Positions 33,964 through 44,732 of a stretch of DNA of 64,000 nucleotides are shown piece by piece. Numbering within the stretch: position 1 is the first letter of the stretch; each line of letters starts with the position of its first letter. The notes beneath the pieces are model-generated. The model had not been told where the DNA came from. It ran no database searches and was given only the letters and a program-made list of their open reading frames with translations. The translations under genes were made by a program, and so were the position numbers. Origin of the DNA: Pseudopithomyces maydicus (Eukaryota > Ascomycota > Dothideomycetes > Pleosporales > Didymosphaeriaceae); the NCBI GenBank assembly GCA_026873275.1, contig JANTUC010000002.1, positions 248,001 through 312,000 on the forward strand. The letters are read 5' to 3'.

Positions 33964-35553
33964 TCACGCAATGAACCCATCCGTGCTCGCCAGGTTCTTC
34001 GCACTCCGCCCCGCATCCAAGAACAAGCCCTCGCACTCCTCCACGTCGGCAACCTCGATCGCACCCCCTTGCCTCCCGCTGACCTTGGCCAGGATGCTGG
34101 CCGGCGCCAGCAATTGCAGCGCGTACCGGAGGCTGACCTTCTCGCCCAGTGCGCTGATCTTGTCGAGCGCGGCGGGCGCCAGGTTGAGGCCCTCGGTTCT
34201 CGATCGTGTGCCGACGATGGATTTGATTTCCGCGGGGGTGTAGGGGTGGGTGGGGATGATGAGGAGGCGGGCGAGCAGGTCGGAGGGGATGCCGTGCGCG
34301 GAGGGGGCAGGTTGGGCGCGCCGCGGATGTGTGTGAGGCCACGGTTGGAGGCGAGGATGACGAGGGGCGACAGGGGGATTCGAGGGCGCGGTTGAGGAAG
34401 GTGAAAGCTTCAAGGTCGAGCATGTGGACCTGGGCTTGTTAGTATATATCGTGAGGCGGATTCGATGGGAAAAACATACCTCGTCGATGAAGAGCACACC
34501 GGGGACCAGGTCCGCGACACCTTGGTCGATGTACTTGCTTACAACCTTGTTGATCTCTAATCGCAGCTTTTCTGTGATCTCTGTCTTCTTGGGCTTCATC
34601 AGCTGGCCCATCATGCTCATGATGTCCTGACCACCCTGGGGCCTTGCATTTGCGACATCGAGATCGTGCAGGGTAACGTCCTGTACGATCTCCTTCTTCT
34701 TGTGCACATCTCCCTTAGGTATGGGGACGTATTCCTCAGCCTCAAGGTCAAACTCAGTGGCGTAGGCGTCTGATCGGCCCACGCGCTTCACTGCACCCGT
34801 GTTGGCTTCGATGTAGATGACGTCTCCGAGACGGACACGCTCCTTCTGTATCGCTTCGTATATTGAGGGATCGAGACGAAGCTTCTTGGTTCCTCGGGCG
34901 GACTTCAGGTTGATGAGGAGATGTGAGATGGTGCGGCCGTAGCCTCCGAGCGGGTTCTCAGCTTCTTCGGGCGTGAGTTCTGTGACCTCTCCCTCGTAGA
35001 CTTCTTTCGTTTCCTTCACACGGAGACCTGTGAAGCAGTCAGTATGTGATTATGTGAAGCTTGATCACCTCGCATGGTGCAACCGTGCATATTGGCTATC
35101 TAGTCAGAATGAATGGTGCATCACTTACCTATTGCGCGCCGAAAGTTCTCCATGAGCGCCTCTGTCTTTTTGACCTCTGCCGAGTATATTTCGCTGCCGA
35201 CAATAGGACAGAAAGGAACCTTGGTGCCTAGCTCTTGGCTCACGGCGAGCGCGAGCGCAGTCTTTCCCGTGCCTGGCCCACCGGCGAGCAGCACTGCACG
35301 ACCCGACATCTTCTTCGCCTTGACGAGGTCCACAACCAGTCCGCATGCCTACGCGCCATCAGTAGCCGATCAAGGTCGTCGATTCATCCAATAGTACCTC
35401 ACGAGCTGCGGCCTGGCCTACAAAGCCCCCTCCAGACGTGTCTGCGCGGCCATCGGGTCCCTTCAAGCCCAGCCCCTTGATATGCGAGTGCGCGGCGGTC
35501 CTGCTCTCACGCGTGTTGCTCTTGACCTCGCTGACCGGCACCGTTGTGGCCAT
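33964..35553 (-). CDS. RVB1: RuvB-like helicase 1 (pontin)
   Basis: AAA+ ATPase that forms a hetero-hexamer with Rvb2 and serves the INO80, SWR1, ASTRA and R2TP complexes. Exons 35553-35398, 35348-35129, 35027-34480 and 34429-33964. The N-terminus (VSEVKSNTRESRTAAHSHIKGLGL) is diagnostic for Rvb1. Walker A is GGPGTGKTALA, Walker B is VLFIDEVHMLD (split by the third intron), and sensor 1 is in ILASNRG; the DII insert lies between them. Two bases are missing in G5 runs at 34373-34377 and 34313-34317 (plus strand), both in exon 4, after LNRALESP and in APNLPP. Restoring them gives 1392 nt, 463 residues, and leads into SAHGIPSDLLARLLI, IVGTRSRTEGL and the C-terminal DGFIA. Essential gene, so an artefact is likely. 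Confidence 0.92.
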
Positions 35554-36767
35554 GGCGGCTGTATGCAGCTATGTTTTCCGGAGTGCAAAGAATCGAGGAC
35601 GTCAACAAGGTTGCGATTGGGGCCGGGTACGAGATGGTTTGTGGTGTGGTGGAGCGAACGGGCGCGCGTTGCTGCTGTTTTTCGCGAAGCTGGGCTAGAC
35701 ATGCGCGAAGCTCTCTGCAGCCACAGCACACTGCACGGGTGGCCCGCTAAGCTGAAAGCGGTGCGGGTCATGGGATGGGGCATCCGCAGCGGCGGCCTCA
35801 AGGCCAGGACTCCACTTCGACTCCGCATGCACACTTACCTTTGCACCGACATGCCATACCGACACTTACTCTCATATTGAAAGGGCTGCAGATTCAACTA
35901 CGCTACCGATGCGAGCTCTACTCTGCTCGAAAGCCGAATGCAACCCTATCGCCCACTCCAGGTCGCTCTCGGGAAGCGACATCCAGGGACTCACCATGCG
36001 TCGAGTACGCAAGACCTGTATTTCCCCCCAAACACTTTTCCAAGCACTGCGAGACACTGGCTGACCAAGACAGGAGCAAAATTTCCCATGTGGAATTCGA
36101 CCTGTTGCCCCTGCACCGAACCTTTACCCACGACCCCGCTGCACCCAGAGTCGTTCGTTCGCACGCTCGCTCGCCCGCCACCCGCTGAGAGGATTCTCAC
36201 CCTTCAAATTACAACGACGTCACCAGCACGATACAAGGAACACATCAAGTCAGAGAAAAAGTCTGAAATTGTGGTCTGGCTTTTGCGCTATTGACCTATG
36301 CAACTATCATACAGCGATACCATTCAAGCCGGTCATCCCCAATTTTCGTCCATTCGCTTGCTCATCGCCTGCGGCCAATTACCCTGACTGTCCTGTCGAG
36401 TCAGATGGGAAAAATCGAGAATCCCAGAAAAGTTCATCAATCGTGGACCCCGTTGCCGGTCGGTTAATCTATCCACGTGCACACGCCAAAAATAGTGTAC
36501 AAGAAATGCAGAATGGGTTGACGGGAGGTAGGGAAAGAGGATCACGTGGGTTCGTTCAATCATGAATACGAGCTGACACCGTACAAGTTGCTTGCCCGTC
36601 GCCATCATGTATTCGCCAATAACGAACACCACACGGAATGCTAAGGCTTCCACCGCATTGCCAAGCTGCGCAACAATGTCGCCTGTGCGCACGCAACAAG
36701 ATGCACGAGATTTACGAGGGCAGAAGCTTAGCACAAGAGAAGGATCCAAGGAAAAGCAAGACGGATA
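35554..36767. other. Intergenic region RVB1 promoter / BDF1 3' flank
   Basis: About 1.2 kb; no coding frame or repeat of note. Confidence 0.4.
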
Positions 36768-39481
36768 TCACTCCTCTTCGCTCTCAGACGCAGACTCGTC
36801 ATCGTCGTCATCGCTTGACTCATGGATGGCTGAGGACATGTGAGTCGAGAGGTTGTGGGAAGGTTTTACTAACGACTCACCAGGTGGAGATTGACTAGAC
36901 CCCGACACTGCCCCGTTGAACGACTGCATCTTTTCCTGGATTCTACGGAGGCTGTCTTCTTGCTCAGACTTGCCCATCGGCTTATTCTTCTTGGGCCGGT
37001 TGGTATTCTGCCTCGAAGGTGCAGCAGGGCGCGGCATTTCATAGTCGTCGTCGTCCACTACCGCAGCCTTGGGGCCCCGTACCGACTTGATGAATCGGAA
37101 CAGTTCACGCAATGTCTCGTCATTGATCTCGTCCATATCGAGCTCCATTTCATCGTCGTTGGTGTTTGCGAGGTGCGGGCAGCCATTCCTAATGATCTGG
37201 ACAGCACGCCTCATATCAGCGTCACCCAGCGTGCTAATGCCCTCGGAAATCTCCTGCTTTTGTGCATAACTCAAAGGAGCTTGCGCCTTCTTCGGCTTCG
37301 ACTTCATGGGCTTCGCCGGCGGAGGCACCGTGAGAGGGCCAGCCTTGCGCTTTGGCGCGGCCGTCTTGGACTTCTTCTTGCCAGGCGCCTTTGGTGAAGT
37401 ACCCTTTCGCTGTTGTTGCTGGAGCAACTGTTGAGCAGTCTCGTTAAGAGCCGCAATCTGCTTCTGTATCGCCAGGAACTGAGCTTGCGCAGGATCCTCT
37501 TCCTCTTCGTCATCATCTTCCTCGTCCGAGTAGCCGGAACCGGCAGACTGATGCTCAGCTTCAGGTGCATTCTGTGCAAGCCACTCGGACTTTTCGCTCC
37601 ACAGGCTGTTGAAAACTTCGTTCAGCTGCTTGCCCATTTTGTTTACTTCATCCGTTTCAGGATTGAATTTGAAACAATTGGTGAAGACGAGCTGCGCGTC
37701 GTTGTAGAAGTCCTTGGCGTTCTGATAGACACCAGCGTCCAAGTTCTTCTTCACCGTTCCGAAGTCCATCGGCTTCTTGATGATTTTCAAGTAGGAAGGA
37801 ATGTTCAGAGCGACCGGATCTACAGGCGTCAGGAAAGGCCAAGAGAACTTGGCATGCTTAGGCTTCATGAGTTCGGCCAGGACGTTCTCGCAAAACTTCA
37901 GCTCCAACTGGTACTTCTTCTTCCTCGGCTTCGCCGCCGAATATGGAAGATCCTTCGACGGTGGTCGATGGATCTCACGCTTCGGACGGTCGTTGGCACT
38001 GGAAGAGTCTCGTCGAATCATAGGCAAGCCATCCGCATTCAGTGGCCACGAAGGCGAAGGCGCAGTTGGAGTCGAAGCAGGAGGTGATTTAGTCACAGGT
38101 GGTGCCCTAGACTCACGCCGAGCTTTTGGCGCGGTCGAAACAGACGGCTTCTTCGCGGGCTTGAAAGCCTTGGGAGGCTCGTCGCCATCTTTAGGTAACC
38201 TATCTGTTCCTTTGAGGAAGTAGGCACGCATGTTGTAAGCGTCGTGAGTAACAGGATGGCTCGTCGAGTTGAAGAGCTCGCTGTTGATCACAATCTGATC
38301 CAAATCTGCCATAAAGTCGGTAACATATGTGTACGCACCCGTTTTCAATTTGTGTTCCATAGTTCCTAGATCCATCGGTTTCGTCACGATAGTTGGGTAG
38401 GTAGGAATGTTAAGAGCCACAATGTCCACAGGTACTTTGAAAGCATTAGAGACCTTGATTTTCTTTGTGTTTCGGATGCGCTCGAGGAGAAACTTCTTCT
38501 GGCCTTCGGTCATTGGCGACGACGGCCAAACCTTGTAAGGTACAGCTTGCTGTATCGAAGAAGATTCTTGCGCAGGTGGTGCGGGCAACGGAGCGCTCTG
38601 TGGTGCTTCGACAGAGCCATTCGGCTGCTCGTTGTGAGAAGGTAGATCTGGCACCTTGAACTCGGCGTGTTCGCTGTCCTCTTCCTCGTCCTGGGTCTTG
38701 GTGCGTTTGGCGTCGGGCGCATCTTCCATGTCGTGATCATCCTCACGAGGTCGGACCTTGCCCGACGTTGGCGCATCTACCATTTCCGCATCGAGTTGTG
38801 TAGGTGATCCAGTGAAAGACAATCCTGTCGCGGACTGCTGGGTTTCGATTTTGAGATCATTGAGAGGCTTGGTAGGAGCTGCGCCCGAGTCGGAGGAAAT
38901 GGTGGATAGATCCAATGGGCCCTCGTCAGCCGTGTCGTTCGGTTGTACTGGGCCACCCAAAGTCTCTTCTGTAGATGGAAGCTGCGTTTCTGGGACCTTC
39001 TGCGTGCTCTCGCCAGATGGCTGGACCGTGCCCAACGCGTCGGCTCCCGCCTCGTCGCGAACGTCTGATATCGGAGCTTCCACAGCATCTGCAACAGAAG
39101 GCATTTCCGAATCTCCAAACAAAGAATTGTTATCAGGCTGGCTCTGAGGCAGGAAATCAGAGATACCGTCTATTCCGCTGGAGACGTTTGTGGTCGGTTC
39201 GAGCGCCGGTGCAGCGTCGGTAGACTCTTCGTGGGTGCCGTTGCCGTTCACGGTGGGCGCTTTTGGAGCGTCGAGGTTGACATCATGGACGCTTTAAATA
39301 GTGTTAGTGCGTGCAGACTAGTGAGAGACGACGAGACACTAAAGGCGCAGAGCGTCAAGATGGAGAGAGAGCGGAATGGGACTTACCCGTTTGTTTCAGT
39401 GTCCACTGCCATCCCGTCTGCCGCTGGGGCTGCCGTCGCTTTCAGGTCCAGAGGAGCTTGATCGATGGCAGGCGAGGTCAT
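36768..39481 (-). CDS. BDF1: BET-family double-bromodomain protein (Bdf1-like)
   Basis: Chromatin reader that binds acetylated histone H4 and associates with TFIID and SWR1. Exon 1 is 39481-39387 (ATG, TSPAIDQAPLDLKA). An intron (39292-39386, GTAAGT..AAG) is followed by exon 2 from 39291. Bromodomain 1 lies at about residues 285-380 (ALNIPTYPTIVTKPMDLGTM, ELFNSTSHPVTHDA), with the acetyl-lysine Asn in LFN. Bromodomain 2 lies at about 490-590 (WPFLTPVDPVALNIPSYL, CFKFNPETDEVNKMG). The NET domain lies at about 710-775 (PLSYAQKQEISEGI to LRELFRFIKSVRG). The C-terminus is acidic Ser/Glu-rich (SASESEEE). A 51-nt GTGAGT..CAG segment at 36830-36880 is in frame and has a good branch site. It is probably an intron, giving 855 rather than 872 residues. 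Confidence 0.92.
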
Positions 39482-40609
39482 TACTCCCATAGGGCCATAG
39501 ACGAGTTGCGCGCAGGTGGGTGGTGGTGATCTGGCTCAGTGGAGCTTCTCGGGTGGCTTGGGCGATGGGTGCGGAAGCTGTGGATGGAGCCTGCGGCTGC
39601 TGTATTTATATTAGCTTGGGTGAAGCAAAACACGCGACAGGGCGCGGTGACGTGGGCGGAGATGGAGGTTTAATGCTCGCTTAGGCGCGCGTCGCGGGGT
39701 AGTGGAAGCGCAGTGAAGGAGGGGCGCGACAGATATATGTATGGCGGATGCTGAAACGAGGCAAGGGCACGTGACGTACGTTTAGTGGTGGCGGCAGGAG
39801 GCAGGGCAATGGCGGAGATGAGTCAGAGATATATGCCGATGCGCCGACGCGTTTGTTGTTGTGGCAGGCTGTGCGCGTCCAACTCAAAGAAAGGCCAGAT
39901 GCATACGCGCTCAGACCAGCGCAACCGCCGCAAGGTGCAGAGGGGACGACGAGGTGCACGGATGCAGATGGGGGGAGCTTCCAGATGCGCTAGCCGGGCA
40001 GGACTGTCCAGGACAGAGGCGCAATGAGAATGGAGGGCTCGCAGCGACTGGAGCTGGGTCGCGAATTAGGCCTGGCGGGGGTGGCAGTTGATTTGACGCG
40101 AGTCGTGGGTGTATTTCGGAGTAGGCGGTGATTACCTAAGGGAGCAGGAGCGTCGGGAAAGGTCCTTGTGAGCATGAATGAGGTCTGGGGAGCGGCTGCC
40201 ATTTAAACCCGAGTCGCCGCGCACTGCTCGGCCAAGAAATAAAACGACCCCTGAAAACACTAAATCACGTGTCAGCGCCCCAGAGTCGCCTCTGCGCCCG
40301 CCGCAACGCTCGCTGCACAGCTGCACCGTGTCTGCCGCTGCGGATGCCCCGCGTGCGTCCACTCGATGCAGTTCTGCCCGCGGCTTCCTGGTGTGCGGCG
40401 TGAGGGCCTACTGCGACGCGATGAGAAGGCGCGATCCAACATCCCTGTCCGAACCGGTAGGCGCGACCTGTGCTAGTGGGCCGTGCGCCGCTGGCATAGA
40501 AAAAAATTACTGCCTCGTTTGGGACAAAACAACCTCTCTATCAGGTCCCGATACCGTGTGCGCCTCGCCCCAGCCTTCTCTCCCAGCCTGACTGTGCGCG
40601 CCAAACACC
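39482..40609. other. Divergent promoter region BDF1 / Utp12-domain gene
   Basis: About 1.1 kb shared by two outward-facing growth-related genes. No additional gene is supported. Confidence 0.45.
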
Positions 40610-41929
40610 ATGCCTGCCGCAGTTTCCTCGCGCGTCCACACGCCTGCCAAAAGCCGCGATGCGCTCCCTCCCACCAAGAAAGCAAGGCTGTCGCAGCCCA
40701 CCGGCCTCAAGGCTCTCGTGAACGGCACCCCAAAGCAGAAGCTCACCGCAAAGACCAACGGCGCTAAGAGCAACCGGAGCGACAGAGTCGAAGAATCAAC
40801 CGCCGTTGTGAGCGGGGGCCACGCCGGCCATGGTGACGTCGACATGGAGGATGCCGCGCCCGAGCTCATCGAAATAAGCAGTGCTGAGGAAGAGAGCGAC
40901 TACTCGAGCTCTGATGAAGATGCCGTGGCAGGAGCGAAGGAGCTCGTCTCCGTGGCCAATGGACACGCCGGCGCCGACGATGGCACAGTCGAACCCGAAG
41001 AGCTATCCTTTGGCGAGCGACTGAAGGAACAAGAACCGGAATCAGAACCTGTGCGTGAATCACGAATTGTCGACGTTGAGTCTGCGTTCGTCGGCGCCAA
41101 CGCCGACTCTCGGGAGCTTGCGACTGCGTCCATCCGCCGACCGTTGGCTGCACCCTCTGCGACCTCGCTTAGCACCGTTCTCACCCAAGCCCTCCGGACA
41201 AATGACCAGGACCTCCTCGACTCGTGCCTGCGCGTAAACGATGTCGATACCATATACTCAACCATCGAACGTTTGCCATCCCCGCTTGTCGGTGGCCTGT
41301 TGCAAAAGCTTGCCGAGCGGTTACACAAGAGACCCGGACGGCCCGGTATGCTGATGGTCTGGGTGCAGTGGTCGCTTGCGACTCACGGTGGATATCTGGC
41401 AACCCAGTCACAGCTCATGAAACAGACGGCCACCTTGACTAGGGTGCTCAAGGAGCGTTCGAGCGGTCTGCAACCCCTGTTGTCGCTCAAAGGTCGATTG
41501 GATATGCTCCAGACTCAGTTGGAGCTCCGAAGAAGAAACCAGGAACGGGCCGTGCGCGACGACATGGACGAGGCTGTTATATATGTTGAGGGCGAAGAAG
41601 ATGCATCGTCAGACGAGGATGAGTTCGATGGCGACGTTGCCATGGACGATTCGCGGAAACGATCGCGCAGGGATGTTGACGACGATGACGAGAGCTCCAT
41701 GGACGAAATGCCAACGACCATGGAAGTAGATGAAGCGTCAGAGGAAGGAAGCGAAGACTCTGAGGATTTGTTGGATGACGAAGCTGAAGAGACGGATGAT
41801 GACTCTGGAGACGACATGTCGGAGCCAGACGATGAGTTGGATGGCGAAGAGGTTTCGGAGAGCGAGGAGGAACCCAAGCCAGAACGACGATCAACAGCTG
41901 CGCGCCACGGTCTCTCACGGAGGCGTTGA
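40610..41929 (+). CDS. UTP5: Utp12-domain protein of the small-subunit processome (Utp5-like)
   Basis: Single exon, 439 residues, starting MPAAVSSRVHTPAKS. The N-terminal 175 residues are Lys/Ser/Glu-rich and disordered. The Utp12 domain spans about residues 185-310, with LSTVLTQALRTNDQDLLDSCL, LPSPLVGGLLQKLAERLHKRPGR, WVQWSLATHGGYL and GLQPLLSLKGRLDMLQTQLELR. The C-terminal 110 residues are extremely acidic, with Asp/Glu/Ser runs, as in nucleolar rRNA-processing factors. Proteins with this domain belong to the t-UTP/UtpA group, which initiates pre-18S processing and pol I transcription. No WD40 repeats are visible, unlike yeast Utp5, so orthology is likely but not certain. Frame and codon use look normal. 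Confidence 0.82.
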   Translation: MPAAVSSRVHTPAKSRDALPPTKKARLSQPTGLKALVNGTPKQKLTAKTNGAKSNRSDRVEESTAVVSGGHAGHGDVDMEDAAPELIEISSAEEESDYSSSDEDAVAGAKELVSVANGHAGADDGTVEPEELSFGERLKEQEPESEPVRESRIVDVESAFVGANADSRELATASIRRPLAAPSATSLSTVLTQALRTNDQDLLDSCLRVNDVDTIYSTIERLPSPLVGGLLQKLAERLHKRPGRPGMLMVWVQWSLATHGGYLATQSQLMKQTATLTRVLKERSSGLQPLLSLKGRLDMLQTQLELRRRNQERAVRDDMDEAVIYVEGEEDASSDEDEFDGDVAMDDSRKRSRRDVDDDDESSMDEMPTTMEVDEASEEGSEDSEDLLDDEAEETDDDSGDDMSEPDDELDGEEVSESEEEPKPERRSTAARHGLSRRR

Positions 41930-42310
41930 AATCAATACAAGGAGTAATATCTGGTCTCAAAAGTCGACATGGGCATCTTTTTTTCCAAACATTTTAGGCG
42001 TTAGGGTGATATCATCTCACGATGACACGAGTGGCTTGATATCCTGCATCTCGGTTTCGGTCAGCAGCGTCTTCACTGTATGAAGCAACTTGTACCTACG
42101 TTTCATTGCATAGCGTATGGAATTGAATGACGAGGGCTTGCCGTGGAGCGACTTAGTCACTGTCTCAGTCATTGTCTTTCACTATCTGCTTGTCTGATTT
42201 GAACCTCGTCTTCGTACACATGCATCTCTGCTGTATGAAATTCTACTTTCGCTGTCATTTAAGATCTCGTTTCCATATCCAGGACCTCCGTATCCTTCAC
42301 TTCAAGAAAC
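41930..42310. other. Intergenic region
   Basis: 3' flank of the Utp12-domain gene and promoter of the next orphan; nothing else seen. Confidence 0.4.
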
Positions 42311-42823
42311 ATGGCGACCTTCCGACACCGCATCGAAGCCCTCCTGAAACAGTCACCCCACAACCGCCAGCCCTTCCGCACAGTAGGTCTCACTGTCCAC
42401 GCGGACATTGTCGAGCTTAACGGTGATCCCATTACCAGCGACCAACTCCCGCCCACCCTCCACCGCTCAGCATCCGGTCATCTCTTCCTACCCAACCACC
42501 CAGCTCACCTCTGCAAGAAATGCAAACCTCGCCCTCGATCGCACTCGCTCACCGCTCTAGACAGCCTACGGCTATCCCTAAGGGGCGGAACCAACGTCTT
42601 CTTCTACGATTCGGAAGACACAGTCAAGATCCACGACGGGCCGGCGAAGCGACCGAACGTTGTGTGGGAGTCAACGTGGGATGTGAAGGCGCCTAGCGTG
42701 GGTGAGACTCGTGCATGCTGTGGTGCTTTGTCGCTGAGGAGGAAAGGACGTCTTGTGCTCGATGGCGTGCGGAGGAAGAGTCAAGAGGGAATTTTGGAGT
42801 GGGGAGATGACGAGAAGGGGTGA
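42311..42823 (+). CDS. Hypothetical protein, 170 residues
   Basis: Single frame with ATG at 42311, preceded by CT-rich then CA-rich leader sequence. I do not recognise the family. Visible features: a short amphipathic N-terminus (ATFRHRIEALLKQ), a C-x-x-C pair followed by basic residues (LCKKCKPRPRSHS) near residue 73, a second Cys pair (RACCGALSLRRKGR), and an acidic end (EWGDDEKG). Codon use is similar to neighbouring genes, which supports real coding. No signal peptide or membrane segment is seen. It opens the orphan-rich 42-49 kb stretch. Confidence 0.55.
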   Translation: MATFRHRIEALLKQSPHNRQPFRTVGLTVHADIVELNGDPITSDQLPPTLHRSASGHLFLPNHPAHLCKKCKPRPRSHSLTALDSLRLSLRGGTNVFFYDSEDTVKIHDGPAKRPNVVWESTWDVKAPSVGETRACCGALSLRRKGRLVLDGVRRKSQEGILEWGDDEKG

Positions 42824-43671
42824 GGAGGGTTACTCTCTGCTGAGATAAAGAGGGATTTTTGGTATGTGGTTGAGTGTGGCTTTTGTGATTTAGAGATAAT
42901 ATGTTCGTGGGTTTGCGATTCATCGATTTAGAGATAATGTATCTGTGGGTTTGTGATTCATCGATTTAGAAAATGTAATACGTTGACTGGTTGATCCATG
43001 AAGACAAGCTATTGCTCGAAGAGAATGTGATACAATGAGTGGTCGATTGACGAAAACAAGTCAATGCGCGAAGAGATTGATTTCAAGGGGATGTTCTCTC
43101 GGCGACTAGAAGGAGAATTTTTCCCATGAGAGCTATCCTTAGAGTTGTCTACTCTGAAAGGCTGGCATGACGTATAGCGCAGGTAGTACAAAACATGTAA
43201 CATTAGCATCGGCGTGTTTCAGGTAAAATAAGGTCACGAAATTTCGTGCTACGATTTACTCGAGAATGTGTGAGATATCACTGAGCCATGTACGGTGTAC
43301 GTGAGTCTAAATTTCCACAAAATGACTACTCGACGCGCCACCTATCTTCGCGGTGAAGTAAATTAGCAGAAACCTGCAAACTAACCAAATTTCTCGCTGT
43401 ACCTTTGTTTCCGGAAATAGAGCTCTTAGTTTAATTGTTCGGAGTGCCCGAGCTCATGGCCGCTTTGTAGGCCCTTTGTTCCCTTGTACTCGTTGTTTTT
43501 CTTTGTGACGATTGCGTCAATCTAATGACATACAAGAGACTTACCGTCCTCTTCGTACCCACACAATATATGTAAAATTTTTTGACCATCTTCACTTCTA
43601 GAACAAAAAAGCGTTTCGATTTCGGCTTTTGCCCATTCGCGCATCGTTCGGTTTTTCACTTCAGCGATAAT
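42824..43671. other. AT-rich intergenic region with tandem repeats
   Basis: Contains the 38-nt repeat described separately and, at about 42983-43085, two diverged copies of an approximately 50-nt unit sharing GACAAG(C/T)..T(G)C(T/G)CGAAGAGA. No gene is seen. Confidence 0.5.
42887..42975 (+). repeat. 38-nt tandem repeat, about 2.3 copies
   Basis: Units at 42887-42924 and 42925-42962 share GATTTAGAGATAAT, then GTGGGTTTG and GATTCATC; a third partial unit begins at 42963. Confidence 0.85.
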
Positions 43672-44391
43672 ATGACGAAAAATATTTTGCCCAATCCGAG
43701 GAAGCTCTCGCTGAACACTTTGGCTTCTCGCCCTCGTTCCCAGCATCGGAGATCACAGCACCAATTCTATACGCCGTCGGTGCGGTACCACCCCGGAAAA
43801 CGCATATCAAGAGTTATCCCATGTACTTGTCTGGATTCGCATATTATGTCTCAACCCGGGACACCATGCCTCACAGAAGTTCTTGCACCATCGCCTAGAT
43901 CGCCTCTTCGTCATTCAAAACGATACGGTCTACTTAGTCCCATCAGCTTCTGGAGCGTCAGCACGGATTCCACATATCTAGTCTCTTTAGAGGAGCCAGA
44001 TGAAGCAGATGAAGCCCAAGATACCTTTTCATTTCAATATTATTTACCTCATATCAGCGACAGTAATATGGATCATTACACCGACGTGTCGTGGATAGCG
44101 TTTGGCTCGCGCGAACCCGACGAGCAGGTGGAGACGGAAGACATGCTTTTCAACGACATCGATTTGCCATTTGTCAAGGAGGACGACTTCAACTACTATC
44201 CCGAACGGAGTCCTCGAGTTCATTGCCCCTCTTCTGTGGTGGCAGAAAGCCCGATACTCGGGAAAGTAGTCACTGTTGCGGAAAAAGAGGAGACTGCCGG
44301 GGGGATAAAAAAGAAAGAAAGAATAAATTTCGACCTACGACGGATGGCGAGGAAAGTTGCCAGGCGGTTAGGTTTGAAGTGTTTAGGATAA
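43672..44391 (+). CDS. Hypothetical protein, about 239 residues
   Basis: The open frame extends from 43582, but the first ATG is 43672 (another in-frame Met lies about 58 codons later, before SQPGTPC). No family is recognised. The first half is rich in Arg, Ser and Pro; the middle is acidic (EEPDEADEAQD, EQVETEDMLFNDID); the C-terminus is a basic amphipathic stretch (DLRRMARKVARRLG). It resembles a disordered regulatory or orphan protein. It sits between repeat-bearing spacers with little else nearby. Coding status rests only on length and non-random composition. Confidence 0.4.
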   Translation: MTKNILPNPRKLSLNTLASRPRSQHRRSQHQFYTPSVRYHPGKRISRVIPCTCLDSHIMSQPGTPCLTEVLAPSPRSPLRHSKRYGLLSPISFWSVSTDSTYLVSLEEPDEADEAQDTFSFQYYLPHISDSNMDHYTDVSWIAFGSREPDEQVETEDMLFNDIDLPFVKEDDFNYYPERSPRVHCPSSVVAESPILGKVVTVAEKEETAGGIKKKERINFDLRRMARKVARRLGLKCLG

Positions 44392-44732
44392 GTTCCCTTC
44401 AGTTTCCATCTTCAATTTTTATTACGATGTTTAGTTCCAATATATTGCAGCGAGAAGGATACACTCGCGATCTAATATTGTTTAACAACTATGAAAGTAG
44501 ATATGAGCGTTTTGCAATCACAAGATTTCCAAAATTCGTAGTTCATAAAACGAGATTATTTCACAATGTCTGCCTCTTAGATATTTCTGTACAAATCTCT
44601 TGATAGTGCTTGTACAATGATAACGAGTACTCTAGTATTTTAACCGTCCTATCAGTATGTGAGATTCAGCACCTGAGCTGCCATCTGCCTGGTTTGAACT
44701 TCTTTTAGGTTTAGCAACAAAGAAAGATAGAC
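44392..44732. other. AT-rich spacer
   Basis: No coding signal; AT-rich, with the promoter of the next ORF. Confidence 0.4.
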
